Shown in pieces: positions 7,105 through 13,095 of a DNA stretch of 13,095 nucleotides. Each line of letters opens with the position of its first letter. The stretch's first letter is position 1. The position numbers and the translations under genes are program-made. The stretch lies in assembly GCA_023230585.1 (NCBI GenBank), contig JALNXB010000053.1:1-13095 (forward strand), written 5' to 3'. Under the pieces are notes generated by a model. It saw only the letters and a program-made list of their open reading frames with translations, did not search any database and was not told where the DNA came from. Source of the DNA: a bacterium. Lineage in GTDB: Bacteria > Ratteibacteria > UBA8468 > B48-G9 > JAFGKM01.

Positions 7105-8247
7105 TTAAGAAGGGAAAGAATCTTTATATAGTTTTAACCTCTGGCTGACTGAATTATAAAGGTTGGTTTTTGCGGTTAACATAGCGTTCTCAATAGTCAT
7201 AGAAGAGGGCGTAATGCTTGTGAAAAGAATCTTTTGAAGATTCTTTTTGTAGACGGCATCTTCTACCTTACCAGCAAACGCAAATGTTAATTTGTTATGT
7301 TTTTCTGTAAGTTTAAATACTTTTGATAAGGATTTACCAAAAAATGTCTGTTTATCTATCTTGCCTTCACCTGTTAAAATAAGGTCGGAGGTTTTTAAGA
7401 TGTTTTCAAAACCTCCCATTTGCATTATTGTATCAATGCCAGATACAACTGTGACATCAAGAAACGAAGCAAGCCCAGCAACAATACCTCCTGCTGCTCC
7501 TGCGCCGGGTATAGATGAAACATTTCTTTGTGAAAATTGCTCCATTTTTTCTGCACAGTTGCGAAGTCCTGAATCAAGAAGTTGTACCATTCTTTTATCA
7601 GCTCCCTTTTGAGGAGCGTAAATAAAAGCTGCTCCATCTTTTCCGTATAAAGGATTCTCAACATCCGATAAGATAGTTATTTTACATTTAAGTATTTCTG
7701 GTAAGATAGATGTGGTATCTATTTTAGTTATTTCAGAAAGATCTTCGCCTGTGCCCGGGTAAATAAGAGTTCCGTTTTTTTTATAAAATTTAACTCCAAG
7801 TGCTATTAAAGCTCCAACACCTGCATCGGTTGTGGCACTTCCACCAACTCCAAGAAAAATGTTTCTGTTACCAGCAGTAGCAGATTTCTTTAAGAGTTCG
7901 CCAACACCGTATGTAGTTGTTTTAAGCGGGTTCTGTTCTTCTTTTTTTATTAAAGTCAAACCAGCCGTTTGGGCTAATTCTATATATGTAACATCATCTT
8001 TTTGTAGCCATTTTGCAGGAATCTTTCTCATTAAAGGGTCTGAGATTTGTGAGGTTTTCATTGTTCCACCAAGGAGTTTGTATATAACCTCGATACTTCC
8101 TTCACCACCGTCAGCAAGAGGGAATTCAGTTATTTTTGAGTTGGGGAAAACGTTGGAGGTAGCTTTTGCCATTATATGTGTAGTCTCTATATTTGTAAGG
8201 CTACCTTTAAACGAAGCCGAAGCGATAAGAATTATAGGTTGTTCCAT
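7105..8247 (-). CDS. Glycerate 2-kinase (GarK/GlxK family, PF02595)
   Basis: A complete 380-residue cytoplasmic kinase that phosphorylates D-glycerate using ATP. Members of this family (GarK, GlxK) make 2-phosphoglycerate, feeding glycolysis from glyoxylate, serine or sugar-acid breakdown. Motifs in order: SFKGSL 12-17, PLADGGEGS 43-51, the glycine-rich GVGGSATTDAGVGA 133-146, NPLYGKDGAA 198-207, GAGAAGGIVAGL 248-259, and LTGEGKIDKQT 291-301. Length is as usual. The start fits the family N-terminus, and the next in-frame Met (26) would cut into the domain. No Shine-Dalgarno sequence is seen before it; the predicted promoter (8259-8287) would start transcription only about five bases before the ATG, so the mRNA is probably nearly leaderless. 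It is divergent from glnA and shares its regulatory region. Confidence 0.93.
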   Translation of the reverse strand: MEQPIILIASASFKGSLTNIETTHIMAKATSNVFPNSKITEFPLADGGEGSIEVIYKLLGGTMKTSQISDPLMRKIPAKWLQKDDVTYIELAQTAGLTLIKKEEQNPLKTTTYGVGELLKKSATAGNRNIFLGVGGSATTDAGVGALIALGVKFYKKNGTLIYPGTGEDLSEITKIDTTSILPEILKCKITILSDVENPLYGKDGAAFIYAPQKGADKRMVQLLDSGLRNCAEKMEQFSQRNVSSIPGAGAAGGIVAGLASFLDVTVVSGIDTIMQMGGFENILKTSDLILTGEGKIDKQTFFGKSLSKVFKLTEKHNKLTFAFAGKVEDAVYKKNLQKILFTSITPSSMTIENAMLTAKTNLYNSVSQRLKLYKDSFPS

Positions 8248-8258
8248 TTGTGAAGAGT

Positions 8259-8287
8259 ATTATATCGTACTATGTTCTTTTATACAA
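8259..8287 (-). promoter_or_regulatory. Promoter of the glycerate kinase gene
   Basis: Reading the minus strand: -35 TTGTAT (8287 to 8282), 17 bases, -10 TATAAT (8264 to 8259). The -10 and the spacing are ideal. Transcription should begin near 8252, about five bases before the start codon at 8247. It is the mirror image of the glnA promoter around position 8292. Confidence 0.6.
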
Positions 8288-8303
8288 TTTTTATTATTGT
8301 ATA
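8281..8303. promoter_or_regulatory. Inverted repeat in the divergent region, candidate operator
   Basis: A perfect 8-bp inverted repeat TATACAAT (8281-8288), 7-base spacer, ATTGTATA (8296-8303). It covers the -35 boxes of both divergent promoters. A dimeric regulator bound here could control both genes at once. The sequence differs from the Bacillus GlnR site (TGTNA-N7-TNACA), so the regulator is unknown. It could also exist only because both promoters use the same -35 sequence. Confidence 0.5.
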
Positions 8304-8325
8304 CTTTTTAAATAACCTTTATAAT
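8297..8325 (+). promoter_or_regulatory. Promoter of glnA
   Basis: -35 TTGTAT (8297-8302), 17-base spacer, -10 TATAAT (8320-8325). Transcription should begin near 8332, giving a 40-base leader before the ATG at 8372. This rules against the ATG at 8327 as the translation start. Confidence 0.65.
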
Positions 8326-8371
8326 TATGTATATGAAAGAAGAAGGTAATAAAATAAATAAGGAGAAGAGT

Positions 8372-9706
8372 ATGAATGGTCCTGATATGAGAAAAGAAGA
8401 TGTGCTCAAACTTGCTAAAGAGAGAAATGTAAAATTTATAAGGTTATGGTTTGCTGATATAACAGGTCAAATGAAAGGGTTTACCATAACAATTGATGAA
8501 CTGGAGCACGCTCTTGAAGATGGAATGGGTTTTGATGGTTCATCAATAAAAGGGTTTGCAAGGATAGATGAATCTGATATGATTGCTCTTGCTGATCCTT
8601 CAACTTTCACTATTCTTCCTTATAGACCTCAAGATAAAGCTGTTGCTGGAATGTTGTGTGATGTTCTTAATACAAATAGAACTCCTTATGAAGGGGATTC
8701 CAGATATGTTTTGAAAAGGCAAGTTGATAAATTAAAAAAACTTGGATATACGTATTACGTTGGACCTGAACTTGAATTTTTTATTTTTAAGGATGAAAAA
8801 TCCACCCAAACTCTTGATGAAGGCGGTTATTTTGATATTACAACCCTCGATGCAGGTAACGAAGTAAGAAGAGAGACGATACTTGTTCTTAAAGAGATAG
8901 GGGTTGATGTGGAGTATTCTCACCACGAAGGAGCACCTTCACAACACGAGATAGACCTAAGGTATTCTGAAGGGTTGATTATGGCGGATAAGGTTATGGT
9001 CTCTCGTATGGTTCTTAAAGAGATTGCCCAATTAAAAGGGCTATATGCAAGTTTTATGCCAAAACCTATTTTTGGTGTGAATGGTTCTGGTATGCACGTA
9101 CACCAATCAATATTTAAAGGTGAGAAGAACCTATTCTTTGATAAAAGTGATGAGTTTAACCTATCAGAAGAAGGCAAATGTTATATTTCTGGTATTTTAA
9201 AACATTCAAGAGAGATTACTCTTGTTTGTAACCAATGGATAAATTCTTATAAACGGCTCGTGCCTGGATATGAAGCCCCAGTATATATATGTTGGGCAAG
9301 AAGAAACAGAAGTTCCCTTGTGAGGGTTCCTATGTATCAACCCGGTAAGGAAAAATCTACTCGCGTAGAGTTTAGGTCTCCTGACCCTGCTTGCAATCCG
9401 TATTTAGCTTTTGCTTGTACGGTGGCTGCTGGAATGAAAGGCGTTGAGGAAAAATATCCTCTAAGAGAACCTTTAGAAAGAGATGTGTATCACCTCACAT
9501 TTGATGAGATGAATGAACTTGGAGTAGAGTGTTTACCGGGGAGTCTTAGTGAAGCAATAGATGTTGCCGAATCAAGCGATTTGCTCAAAGAGGTTTTGGG
9601 ACCACATGTTTTTAAGAATCTTATAAGGTCAAAAAAAGTTGAATGGGATGAATATCGTAAACAGGTTCACGATTACGAGTTAAAAACCTATCTACCTTTG
9701 TTATAA
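8372..9706 (+). CDS. glnA: Glutamine synthetase, type I (alpha subtype)
   Basis: Makes glutamine from glutamate, ammonia and ATP; normally a cytoplasmic dodecamer. The 444 residues equal the length of Bacillus subtilis GlnA. Motifs: DGSSIKGFARIDESD 55-69, GPELEFFIF 131-139 (metal ligands E133, E135), HHEGAPSQHEID 184-195, NGSGMHVHQS 237-246, NSYKRLVPGYEAP 291-303, and RVEFRSPDPACNPYLAF 331-347. R64 corresponds to the arginine used for feedback inhibition in the Bacillus enzyme. The region around E. coli Tyr397 reads DVYHLTFDEMNELGVECLP, without the E. coli NLYDLPPEE site, so adenylylation control is unlikely. Start 8372 has AGGAG at 8361-8365 and a well-placed promoter; the upstream in-frame ATGs at 8327 and 8333 lie at or before the predicted transcription start. 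A DHS-like gene follows after 74 bases. Confidence 0.96.
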   Translation: MNGPDMRKEDVLKLAKERNVKFIRLWFADITGQMKGFTITIDELEHALEDGMGFDGSSIKGFARIDESDMIALADPSTFTILPYRPQDKAVAGMLCDVLNTNRTPYEGDSRYVLKRQVDKLKKLGYTYYVGPELEFFIFKDEKSTQTLDEGGYFDITTLDAGNEVRRETILVLKEIGVDVEYSHHEGAPSQHEIDLRYSEGLIMADKVMVSRMVLKEIAQLKGLYASFMPKPIFGVNGSGMHVHQSIFKGEKNLFFDKSDEFNLSEEGKCYISGILKHSREITLVCNQWINSYKRLVPGYEAPVYICWARRNRSSLVRVPMYQPGKEKSTRVEFRSPDPACNPYLAFACTVAAGMKGVEEKYPLREPLERDVYHLTFDEMNELGVECLPGSLSEAIDVAESSDLLKEVLGPHVFKNLIRSKKVEWDEYRKQVHDYELKTYLPLL

Positions 9707-9716
9707 TAAAGGTTTT
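9694..9716 (+). terminator. Weak hairpin at the glnA stop codon, possible terminator
   Basis: ACCTTT (9694-9699) and AAAGGT (9708-9713) form a 6-bp stem around GTTATAAT, followed by only a short T run (9713-9716). An overlapping longer pairing, AAAACCT (9683-9689) with AGGTTTT (9710-9716), also exists. It spans the glnA stop codon. It may end or attenuate some glnA transcripts. The same bases contain a promoter-like element, so the assignment is uncertain. Confidence 0.35.
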
Positions 9717-9742
9717 ATGAAATTGCTCGAATGTGGTAAAAT
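9699..9742 (+). promoter_or_regulatory. Candidate promoter elements before the DHS-like gene
   Basis: Two extended -10 candidates lie here: TGTTATAAT (9699-9707), identical to the element before yifB, and TGGTAAAAT (9734-9742). Neither has a good -35. Either would give the DHS-like gene its own transcript, with a leader of roughly 65 or 30 bases. Read-through from glnA is an equal possibility. Confidence 0.35.
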
Positions 9743-9780
9743 AATTATGCTTAAACTTTATAAATAGGAGAATATTAATT

Positions 9781-10770
9781 ATGAAAGAATGTAATAATTT
9801 TAAAGAAATGAAAGATTTTATGAAGCATAATTTTCGGCATTTCAATTCTGCTGTATTGGTAGATGCATCTGAAGCATATATAAAGCATCTTGAAAATGGC
9901 GGTAAAATGATGATTACCCTGGCAGGAGCTATGAGTACTGCAGAGTTAGGCATTACATTGGCAGAGATGATTAGGCGTGGCAAGGTTGACGCTATTACTT
10001 GTACAGGGGCTAACCTTGAAGAAGACCTATTTAATCTTGTGGCTCACGATTATTATGTAAGAGTGCCTAATTACAGAGATTTTTCTCCTGCAGATGAAGC
10101 TGCACTTCTTGCTAAAAATTTAAATAGAGTTACTGATACCTGTATTCCTGAAGACGAAGCTATGAGACGTCTTGAAAAAGGGTTACTAAATTTTTGGCAG
10201 AAAGCAGAAGAAGAAAATAAAAGATATTTTCCGTACGAGTTTATGTATCAACTTATTAGTAGTGGTAATCTTAAAGAATATTATCAGATAGATGTTAAAA
10301 ATTCTTGGGTTATTGCTGCTTGTGAAAAGAATATACCTATATTTGTTCCGGGATGGGAAGATTCAACTATGGGGAATATGTTTGTTTCTCAGGTAAGAAA
10401 AGGGAACCTGAAAAATATATCGACTGTAAAATCAGGGTTAGAAACAATGAACTTCTTGATAGATTGGTACTTAGATAACTCCAAAGAAGATAGTATAGGT
10501 TTTTTTCAGATTGGTGGCGGAATTTCAGGAGATTTTCCTATATGTGTAGTTCCCCTTATAAGACAAGACCTTGAAGATGAAACCTGTAGGTTGTGGGGGT
10601 ATTTTTGCCAGATATCAGATAGTACCACTTCTTTTGGTTCTTATAGCGGGGCTGTTCCTAATGAAAAAATTACCTGGGAAAAACTTGGCGTAGATACCCC
10701 AAAATTTATAATTGAAAGCGATGCAACAATAGTTGCACCTCTTATATTTGCTTATATACTTGCAGATTGA
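9781..10770 (+). CDS. Deoxyhypusine synthase-like protein, bacterial type
   Basis: A 329-residue protein of the deoxyhypusine synthase (DHS) fold. True DHS moves the aminobutyl group of spermidine onto a lysine of eIF5A, using NAD; bacteria lack eIF5A, and the role of bacterial relatives is mostly unknown, with polyamine or other amine chemistry as the usual guess. Fold signatures: LAGAMSTAELG 47-57, TCTGANLEEDLF 73-84, IGGGISGDFP 244-253, QISDSTTSFGSYSGAVPNEKITW 277-299 (compare eukaryotic EFDGSDSGARPDEAVSW), and IIESDATIVAPLIFA 310-324. In the human enzyme the catalytic lysine follows GGGVV; here that place is G250 (GGGISG), so the classical enzyme-imine mechanism is not possible at this site. 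AGGAG (9766-9770) lies 10 bases upstream. It sits 74 bases after glnA on the same strand. Confidence 0.85.
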   Translation: MKECNNFKEMKDFMKHNFRHFNSAVLVDASEAYIKHLENGGKMMITLAGAMSTAELGITLAEMIRRGKVDAITCTGANLEEDLFNLVAHDYYVRVPNYRDFSPADEAALLAKNLNRVTDTCIPEDEAMRRLEKGLLNFWQKAEEENKRYFPYEFMYQLISSGNLKEYYQIDVKNSWVIAACEKNIPIFVPGWEDSTMGNMFVSQVRKGNLKNISTVKSGLETMNFLIDWYLDNSKEDSIGFFQIGGGISGDFPICVVPLIRQDLEDETCRLWGYFCQISDSTTSFGSYSGAVPNEKITWEKLGVDTPKFIIESDATIVAPLIFAYILAD

Positions 10771-10774
10771 GTCC

Positions 10775-10805
10775 CTATTCTCTATGGTACTATTGTGCAG
10801 ACACA
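10775..10805 (+). repeat. Dispersed repeat, family D, copy 2
   Basis: It matches 277-307 at 24 of 31 positions. It begins five bases after the DHS-like stop codon, so the end of that transcript probably contains the repeat. Confidence 0.45.
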
Positions 10806-10823
10806 CGCCTCTCTACATTCCGT

Positions 10824-10880
10824 CTTTGCAATAAACGAAGCAATTCCCTGAGGCTTGCGAAGTAATCCCCGGGGGGTTGC
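10824..10880. repeat. GC-rich repeat remnant before the small membrane protein gene
   Basis: The stretch has TTGC and GCAA arms (TTGCAATAAACGAAGCAA) and a CCCCGGGG palindrome (10867-10874), and is clearly richer in G and C than its surroundings. It resembles the hairpin-forming TTGC/GCAA style of family A in the left island but I could not align it closely. It ends four bases before the ribosome binding site of the next gene. Confidence 0.35.
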
Positions 10881-10898
10881 AGTAAAGGAGGGAAAATA

Positions 10899-11225
10899 AT
10901 GGATGAAAAAACAATAAATGAAGGAAAAGGGCTTGCGTGGCTTTCATATTTAGGGCTTCTATTATTAGTTCCGCTTATGGTAAATAAAGATAATGGGTAT
11001 TCAAAATTCCATATTAAACAGGGCATAGTTCTTATGGTCTGTAATATGTTTTCTTCTTTCCTCTTTTTTATTTTTAGCTGGATACCATTTGTCGGCTGGT
11101 TTATTATTGCCAGTATATGGCTTTTTCTTCTTATCCTCTCAATTATGGGGATTGTAGGTGCTTTAACTGGAAAAACAGAACCTCTTCCCGTTATAGGGCA
11201 GTTTGCAGAAAAGATAAAACTATAG
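10899..11225 (+). CDS. Small membrane protein, DUF4870/Tic20-like
   Basis: A 108-residue integral membrane protein. Hydrophobic segments lie at about 11-28, 42-60 and 63-86. The soluble N-terminus starts MDEKTINEGKGLAWLSYLG, the loop KDNGYSKFHIKQG (30-42) carries the typical FHxxQ element, and the end has the GKTEPLPVIGQFAEKI segment common to this family. No biochemical role is established for bacterial DUF4870 proteins; the plant relative Tic20 is a chloroplast import channel part. A strong AAAGGAGG (10884-10891) lies 7 bases before the ATG. It stands alone: upstream is a repeat-derived gap, downstream about 140 bases before the ceramidase-like gene. A weak inverted repeat ATCTG-N10-CAGAT (11235-11254) followed by TTTT lies just after its stop. 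Confidence 0.82.
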   Translation: MDEKTINEGKGLAWLSYLGLLLLVPLMVNKDNGYSKFHIKQGIVLMVCNMFSSFLFFIFSWIPFVGWFIIASIWLFLLILSIMGIVGALTGKTEPLPVIGQFAEKIKL

Positions 11226-11261
11226 TCTAATTTGATCTGCTAAGCAAAACAGATTTTAATG

Positions 11262-11338
11262 AGGGGTAGGGTTGCTAAAAGGAAAATTTGACAAGTTAAG
11301 GGTGGTAAATGTGAGAAATATTATAATAAACTACCCCT
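11262..11338 (+). promoter_or_regulatory. Leader region of the ceramidase-like gene, with inverted repeat and promoter-like boxes
   Basis: AGGGGTAG (11262-11269) and CTACCCCT (11331-11338) are exact inverted copies 61 bases apart. Between them are a perfect TTGACA (11288-11293) and a perfect TATAAT (11322-11327), but 28 bases separate these, too far for one ordinary promoter. TATAAT alone could be a -10 with a start near 11334, leaving about 30 bases of leader. The G-rich arm resembles the tail of repeat family B. Confidence 0.3.
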
Positions 11339-11365
11339 GAATTAGGTATACGAAGGGATATTAAA

Positions 11366-12307
11366 GTGGACGAAAATAATAAAGGAAGTTTTTGTGCAGG
11401 GTGGGGACAAGCAGATATAACCCCTGATAAACCTATATTTATTTCAGGTCAGTTTCACGCAAGGGTTTCAGAAGGAGTTCAGGATCCCGTTACTGCAACT
11501 GCCTTAATACTGGGGGCTGAAAGGGCTGGTTCTTTTAACTATGCGATAATGGTAAGTTGTGACCTTATTACCATCACCAAAGAACTAAGAGATGAAGTTT
11601 ACAGAAGTATAAAATCGAGTATTCCCGAAATTGACGCCAGCAGGATATCCATTGGAGCCACTCATACGCATTCTGCCCCTGAAGTAAGAAATATATCGTA
11701 TGGTATGGATATACCAGATTTTAGCGAGGAATATGGAATATCTGATAATGGAACAGGCCGGAAAGAAAAGAATAAAAATTTATTGTCTTATCTTGGGGTT
11801 GATGTGATGTTCCCTGTGGAATATGTTAGGTTTGCAGGGAAAAAAATATCACAAGCAATCTGCGACGCTTGGAATGGCAGAAAACCGTTGGGTATGGCTT
11901 ATGGGCTTGGACACGCTGTTGTTGGGCGAAACAGAAGGCTCTCTTATAGGGATGGAACAAGTGCAATGTATGGAAAAGCAAACGTTCCTGAATTCAGCCA
12001 CGTGGAAGGGTATGAAGACCATTCTGTTTACGCTATGATGACCTATGATATAAACGGTAAACTTATCGGTATTATAGTAAATATAGCTTGCCCTTCTCAG
12101 GTTAGTGAGAATAGTTATGTGATAAGTGCAGATTTCTGGCACGAAACAAGAGAAGAACTTAGAAGACGGTTTGGTAAAGAGATATATATAATGGCACAAT
12201 GTGGACCAGCCGGGGACCAGTCCCCTCACCTGCTAATAGGAAAAAGGGCAGAGGAACGTATGTGGCGTTTAAAAGGCAGGAAGGAAGGTGAGAATGCTTC
12301 ACGGTAA
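11366..12307 (+). CDS. Ceramidase-family protein, N-terminal part (interrupted)
   Basis: The first 313 residues of a neutral/alkaline ceramidase-family (PF04734) protein, cut by TAA at 12305-12307. Start is GTG with AAGGGA at 11353-11358, 7 bases upstream. Motifs: CAGWGQADITP 10-20 (the family's usual beginning), GATHTHSAP 97-105 with zinc-ligand-type histidines H100 and H102, and GDQSP 283-287, where S286 matches the nucleophile serine in GDxSP of Pseudomonas ceramidase. No signal peptide is visible, unlike secreted ceramidases, and the joined length (about 515 codons) is short for them, so ceramide need not be the substrate. The same frame continues past the stop with matching sequence, so this product alone would lack the C-terminal metal ligands. 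Probably a broken gene, an assembly error, or read-through. Confidence 0.8.
   Translation: MDENNKGSFCAGWGQADITPDKPIFISGQFHARVSEGVQDPVTATALILGAERAGSFNYAIMVSCDLITITKELRDEVYRSIKSSIPEIDASRISIGATHTHSAPEVRNISYGMDIPDFSEEYGISDNGTGRKEKNKNLLSYLGVDVMFPVEYVRFAGKKISQAICDAWNGRKPLGMAYGLGHAVVGRNRRLSYRDGTSAMYGKANVPEFSHVEGYEDHSVYAMMTYDINGKLIGIIVNIACPSQVSENSYVISADFWHETREELRRRFGKEIYIMAQCGPAGDQSPHLLIGKRAEERMWRLKGRKEGENASR
12305..12307 (+). other. In-frame TAA separating the two halves of the ceramidase-like gene
   Basis: The frame from 11366 meets TAA here, then stays open for 201 further codons to TAA at 12911-12913. The 13 codons before the next ATG (EISQKIANAIEEI, 12308-12346) continue the helix expected after the GDxSP region. 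One base change (for example from CAA, GAA or AAA) would explain it. Read-through is conceivable, but the following GAA does not form a known read-through context. Confidence 0.75.
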
Positions 12308-12346
12308 GAAATATCTCAAAAAATAGCTAACGCTATAGAAGAGATA

Positions 12347-12913
12347 ATGTCTTATGTAGAAAAAGATATTGATTGGGATCCTGTCTTTGAATATACCCTT
12401 AAAATTTTTCAAATAACTCGTAGAAGGATATCAGAGAAAGATGTTGAAGACGCTATAAAAGCTTCCCTTAAAAATAAAGAAAAATTAAATAGGCTTGTTG
12501 AAGAGTTAAAGATGAACCCAGAAATTACAAAGAAGCCAAGGTGGTACACTGAAATAACACGCTCTTACAGGCTGATGTTATGGGGAGAGAGAGTAAAGGA
12601 GAGGTTTGAAATAGAGAAAAAAAGCCCGGGTATGCCTGTAGAAATACACGTTTTAAGGGTGGGTGAGACGGCATTTGCAACCAATACTTTTGAACTTTAT
12701 CTTGATTATGGTGTTCGTATTAGGGAATTAAGCAGGGCTACACAGACCTTTCTTATACAGAAAGCTTGTTGTACCGGAACATACCTTCCGAGCCAGCGCT
12801 CAATTGCCTGCGGAGGGTATGGTTCTGACCCGGCAAGTACCGATATAGGTCCTGAAGGCGGAGATGAACTTGTTGAGTGGACTGTTGATACAATCAACAA
12901 GATGTTTGAATAA
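12347..12913 (+). CDS. Ceramidase-family protein, C-terminal part (interrupted)
   Basis: A 188-residue open stretch in the same frame as the upstream part (codons 328-515 of the joined frame). It carries VLRVGETAFATNTFELYLDYG (codons 429-449) and TGTYLPSQRSIACGGYGSD (470-488), which match the region of PF04734 proteins supplying the Glu and Tyr zinc ligands; E443, Y473 and Y485 are candidates. The ATG at 12347 has only a poor GAAGAG three bases upstream, so independent translation is doubtful, and alone the protein would lack the His ligands and the serine. It is best read as the second half of one gene. The end is 56 bases from the convergent msrA fragment, with no obvious terminator between. 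Confidence 0.7.
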   Translation: MSYVEKDIDWDPVFEYTLKIFQITRRRISEKDVEDAIKASLKNKEKLNRLVEELKMNPEITKKPRWYTEITRSYRLMLWGERVKERFEIEKKSPGMPVEIHVLRVGETAFATNTFELYLDYGVRIRELSRATQTFLIQKACCTGTYLPSQRSIACGGYGSDPASTDIGPEGGDELVEWTVDTINKMFE

Positions 12914-12969
12914 TAGAGAATTATAACAAAGAGAAAAATATGGCTCCAATTTTCGGTGGCTTGCAGAAA

Positions 12970-13095
12970 CTAAAAAATCTTCCGGAAGAAGTGACATTTA
13001 GGTTCAACACCTTTCTTTTCAAAATACTTTTGGTGGTAGTTTTCTGCTTTCCAAAATTTAGATATAGGTAAAACTTTTGTTGCAACATCGTATCC
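12970..13095 (-). CDS. msrA: Peptide methionine sulfoxide reductase MsrA, C-terminal end only
   Basis: The minus strand is open from the window edge to TAG (complement of 12970-12972), giving the last 41 residues of a gene whose start lies outside. The text VATKVLPISKFWKAENYHQ, then KYFEKKG, is the conserved MsrA ending: a Phe/Trp segment followed by AExYHQxY. MsrA reduces methionine-S-sulfoxide in proteins, repairing oxidative damage, usually with thioredoxin. The tail cysteine (PKCHFF) may be a resolving cysteine, as in many MsrA proteins. There is no MsrB domain after it in this frame. It is convergent with the ceramidase-like gene. Confidence 0.8.
   Translation of the reverse strand, partial: GYDVATKVLPISKFWKAENYHQKYFEKKGVEPKCHFFRKIF

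Noticed and set aside
8327..8371. Upstream start codons for glnA
   Set aside because: They lie at or before the predicted transcription start and lack a ribosome binding site; the ATG at 8372 has AGGAG and gives the normal family length.
11849..12229. Antisense frame of 126 codons within the ceramidase-like gene
   Set aside because: No motif or ribosome binding site; the sense strand carries the conserved HTHS and GDxSP motifs.
12305..12307. Stop codon reassignment
   Set aside because: TAA, TAG and TGA all end clearly complete genes in this window.

Overview
The window is AT-rich, densely coded bacterial DNA. Its gene ends use all three stop codons (seven TAA, two TAG and one TGA among the intact or near-intact genes, plus TAG on the partial gene), so the standard bacterial code applies. 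Cues for an uncultivated, probably anaerobic bacterium are two adjacent iron-sulfur oxidoreductases, a deoxyhypusine-synthase-like protein of bacterial type, a ceramidase-family protein, and gene gaps filled with degenerate short hairpin repeats. I cannot name a phylum from sequence alone; Omnitrophota- or PVC-like lineages are a guess.

Layout: 1-606 has no gene and is built largely of decayed copies of several repeat families. 607-4101 (+) holds an aldo/keto reductase with a C-terminal two-cluster ferredoxin domain, then a 767-residue iron-sulfur protein made of three repeats of a QueG/reductive-dehalogenase-like unit, the middle one degenerate. Together they look like a two-gene redox unit. 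4098-6722 (-) holds YifB/ComM AAA ATPase followed by an alpha/beta hydrolase; the hydrolase overlaps the iron-sulfur gene tail to tail by 4 bases. 6723-7104 is a second repeat island. 7105-8247 (-) is a glycerate 2-kinase, divergent from type I-alpha glutamine synthetase (8372-9706, +). Their short shared region holds two mirror-image promoters built on one inverted repeat. A deoxyhypusine-synthase-like gene lacking the eukaryotic catalytic lysine follows glnA (9781-10770), then a small Tic20/DUF4870-like membrane protein (10899-11225). 11366-12913 (+) is a ceramidase-family gene split by one in-frame TAA. The right edge holds the unlisted last 41 codons of msrA on the minus strand (12970-13095).

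The clearest functional groupings are the redox pair, the nitrogen/carbon divergent pair (glnA with glycerate kinase), and the glnA to DHS-like adjacency. The most unusual items are the symmetric divergent promoter with a near-leaderless kinase transcript, the triplicated iron-sulfur protein, the lysine-less DHS homologue, and the nonsense codon that separates the catalytic residues of the ceramidase-like protein. No CRISPR array, tRNA, rRNA, transposase or phage gene was seen.
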